This document shows positions 62,264 to 64,000 of a DNA stretch of 64,000 nucleotides, piece after piece; position 1 is the stretch's first letter, and each line of letters begins with the position of its first letter. The notes beneath the pieces are model-generated. The model ran no database searches. It saw only the letters and a list, made by a program, of their open reading frames with translations, and had not been told where the DNA came from. The translations under genes were made by a program, and so were the position numbers. This DNA comes from JAVVEG01 sp041751425. GTDB taxonomy: Bacteria; Pseudomonadota; Gammaproteobacteria; Pseudomonadales; Pseudohongiellaceae. The stretch spans positions 37,650 through 101,649 of the forward strand of contig JBGSXL010000010.1 of assembly GCA_041751425.1 (NCBI GenBank). The letters run 5' to 3'.

Positions 62264-63934
62264 ATGTTTGATCACAGCAAGTACAAGCCATTTCAACCCA
62301 TTACGATGCCCGACCGCACGTGGCCGGATAAAGTCATCACGCACGCGCCCCGCTGGTGCAGTGTTGATTTGCGCGATGGTAATCAGGCGTTGATAGAACC
62401 GATGTCTGTCACACAGAAGAAACTGATGTTCGACCTGCTGGTGGAAGTGGGATTCAAAGAAATAGAAATAGGTTTCCCTGCAGCGTCGCAGCCGGATTTC
62501 GATTTTGTACGTAGTCTGATTGAAGAGAATAGAATTCCGGACGATGTGACCGTGCAGGTACTGACTCAGGCGCGCCGGGAACTTATCCAACGCACCTTCG
62601 AATCACTGCGCGGCGTGAAGAAAGCCATTCTGCACGTTTACAACTCCACGTCAGTAGTACAGCGCGAGAAAGTGTTCAAGACCGACAAGGCAGGCATTAT
62701 CAGCATTGCCGTGGAAGGTGCCAAAGAGGTTCAGCGTTGTGCCGCACTGGCACCGGAGACAGAATGGACTTTCCAGTATTCACCGGAAAGCTTTACCGGC
62801 ACCGAAGTGGAGTTTGCCGTGCAAGTGTGTGATGCGGTAACTGCAGTCTGGCAGCCTACTCCGCAGAAACCCGTTATTTACAACCTGCCATCTACCGTGG
62901 AGATGGCAACACCCAACGTGTATGCGGACCAGATTGAATGGTTCTGCCGCAATATTAAAAACCGCGACTCCATCGTAGTCAGCCTGCACACGCATAATGA
63001 CAGGGGCTGCGCCGTGGCCGCGGCCGAGCTGGCCGTCATGGCTGGCGCCCAGCGCGTGGAGGGAACATTGCTGGGCAATGGTGAGCGCACCGGTAACATG
63101 GACATCGTGGTCATGGCGATGAATATGTACAGCCAGGGCATAGACCCACAATTGGATCTGCGGGACATGGACAAGATAGTTTCTGTGGTGAAAACCTGCA
63201 CCCAGATAGATGTGCATCCGCGCCAGCCGTATTCGGGTGAACTGGTTTTCACTGCCTTTTCTGGCAGCCATCAGGATGCCATCAAAAAATGTCTGGATAT
63301 GTATAAAGAAGGCACAACCTGGGAGATCGCGTATTTGCCTATAGACCCGCGGGATCTGGGCCGCACTTATCAGGATGTGATCCGCGTCAATAGCCAGTCT
63401 GGTAAAGGCGGCGTGGCCTATGTGCTGGCCAGCAAGTTCGGTTTTCAATTGCCGCGCTGGTTGCAGATTGAGTTTAGTCGCACCGTGCAGAAACAGGCTG
63501 AGGATACCGGACAGGAGATTTCTCCGGATGAAATCTGGGGATTGTTCAAGATGCATTATCTGGATTCAGCGCAACCGGTGCGCCTGGAAAGTTTCAGCAT
63601 AGAGAAAGCGGCGGAGCGCGAGACTTTTTCAGCAACGGTGGAGTGTTTTGATGAAACCTTGAATATACACGGTGAAGGCGATGGTGTGATGGATGCTTTC
63701 GTGGAAGCCATCAAGACCTCCACCGGTATTGAGTTTGAAATCATGGAGTACGGTGAACACGCGTTGGGGCAGGGCGCTGATGCCGAAGCAGTCACCTATA
63801 TCCAGTTGAAGAACAAGACCGAGCGCTACACTGGCGTTGCCATCAGCCGCGACATTGTCAGTTCCTCGCTCAACGCGCTGCTGCGTGCCGCCAGCCAGAT
63901 GTTGCGCGAAGCCCAGGAACGGCGTGCAGCTTGA
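62264..63934 (+). CDS. leuA: 2-isopropylmalate synthase (long form)
   Basis: A 556-residue enzyme that condenses acetyl-CoA with 2-oxoisovalerate, the committed step of leucine synthesis. The N-terminus PITMPDRTWPDK, the active site CSVDLRDGNQALIEPMS (32-48), and HTHNDRG with the metal histidines are the features of the long type I LeuA found in many Gammaproteobacteria and Actinobacteria. The C-terminal leucine-binding regulatory domain is present (YTGVAISRDIVSSSLNALL). The ATG has a GGAGAAAGAAAC site. It is divergent from an Lrp-family regulator. The 66 bases after its stop, up to the window end, contain no further gene. Confidence 0.96.
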   Translation: MFDHSKYKPFQPITMPDRTWPDKVITHAPRWCSVDLRDGNQALIEPMSVTQKKLMFDLLVEVGFKEIEIGFPAASQPDFDFVRSLIEENRIPDDVTVQVLTQARRELIQRTFESLRGVKKAILHVYNSTSVVQREKVFKTDKAGIISIAVEGAKEVQRCAALAPETEWTFQYSPESFTGTEVEFAVQVCDAVTAVWQPTPQKPVIYNLPSTVEMATPNVYADQIEWFCRNIKNRDSIVVSLHTHNDRGCAVAAAELAVMAGAQRVEGTLLGNGERTGNMDIVVMAMNMYSQGIDPQLDLRDMDKIVSVVKTCTQIDVHPRQPYSGELVFTAFSGSHQDAIKKCLDMYKEGTTWEIAYLPIDPRDLGRTYQDVIRVNSQSGKGGVAYVLASKFGFQLPRWLQIEFSRTVQKQAEDTGQEISPDEIWGLFKMHYLDSAQPVRLESFSIEKAAERETFSATVECFDETLNIHGEGDGVMDAFVEAIKTSTGIEFEIMEYGEHALGQGADAEAVTYIQLKNKTERYTGVAISRDIVSSSLNALLRAASQMLREAQERRAA

Positions 63935-64000
63935 AATAATCAACGACCAGAGTGAACCGGTAGCTCATGAGGCGAACACGGTTGCAGGGCCGTGGGGGGG

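Noticed and set aside
62780..63556. A 258-residue open frame on the minus strand inside leuA
   Set aside because: It is antisense to a well-conserved leuA, has no family features, and arises from codon bias of the real gene.

Overview
The window looks like a chromosomal segment of a marine-type gammaproteobacterium. The evidence is a set of housekeeping neighbourhoods in gammaproteobacterial order: ribF-ileS-fkpB-ispH, pepA next to valS, and pepA divergent from lptF-lptG followed by an RDD protein. It also carries an outer-membrane TonB receptor, a three-gene proton-translocating transhydrogenase and several secreted copper/heme proteins. No rRNA, phage, CRISPR or plasmid replication genes are seen. 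The species cannot be fixed from sequence alone.

Layout. 0-8 kb: a short-chain dehydrogenase, a DUF4345-like membrane protein, a DUF4331 secreted protein, a broken methyltransferase, then an apparent operon of a methyltransferase-acyltransferase fusion, a small membrane protein and an acyl-CoA synthetase. 8-20 kb: a secreted esterase, a TonB receptor divergent from a BlaI/M56 sensor pair with an outer-membrane protein and a thioesterase, a PII protein, an MFS transporter with a candidate leader peptide and hairpin, a secreted hydrolase, and an FdhF/YdeP molybdoenzyme with a membrane partner. 20-27 kb: a quinone-oxidoreductase-like enzyme, then ribF-ileS-fkpB-ispH, from which lspA is missing. 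27-39 kb: an accessory region rich in exported proteins, with three paralogues of one uncharacterised family, a NylB-like serine hydrolase, two heme c / copper-monooxygenase-like proteins (one fused to a thioredoxin-like domain), and a polyhydroxybutyrate-depolymerase-like esterase bracketed by two near-identical long perfect palindromes.

39-50 kb: valS, pepA (no holC between them), a MITE-like element, a thioesterase, lptF, lptG, an RDD protein, pntB and a split pntA. 50-56 kb: a citramalate/isopropylmalate synthase-like enzyme, leuB, a tiny membrane protein, a fusion of two DUF305 units to an LVIVD-type propeller, and an aldehyde dehydrogenase. 57-64 kb: tRNA-Leu(CAA) with a degenerate partial copy beside it, queA, mdh, a LytS/LytTR-type two-component pair, an Lrp-family regulator and a full-length leuA.

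Together the genes cover lipid-A precursor transport, isoprenoid and flavin synthesis, leucine/isoleucine synthesis, NADPH balance and nitrogen signalling. The accessory part is dominated by periplasmic or outer-membrane hydrolases and redox proteins of unknown substrate. The most unusual items are the copper-ligand loss in the thioredoxin-heme-monooxygenase fusion, the candidate leader-peptide attenuator before the MFS gene, the Cys/His-rich loop of the M56 sensor, the paired palindromes, and the tRNA-Leu 3'-end repeat.
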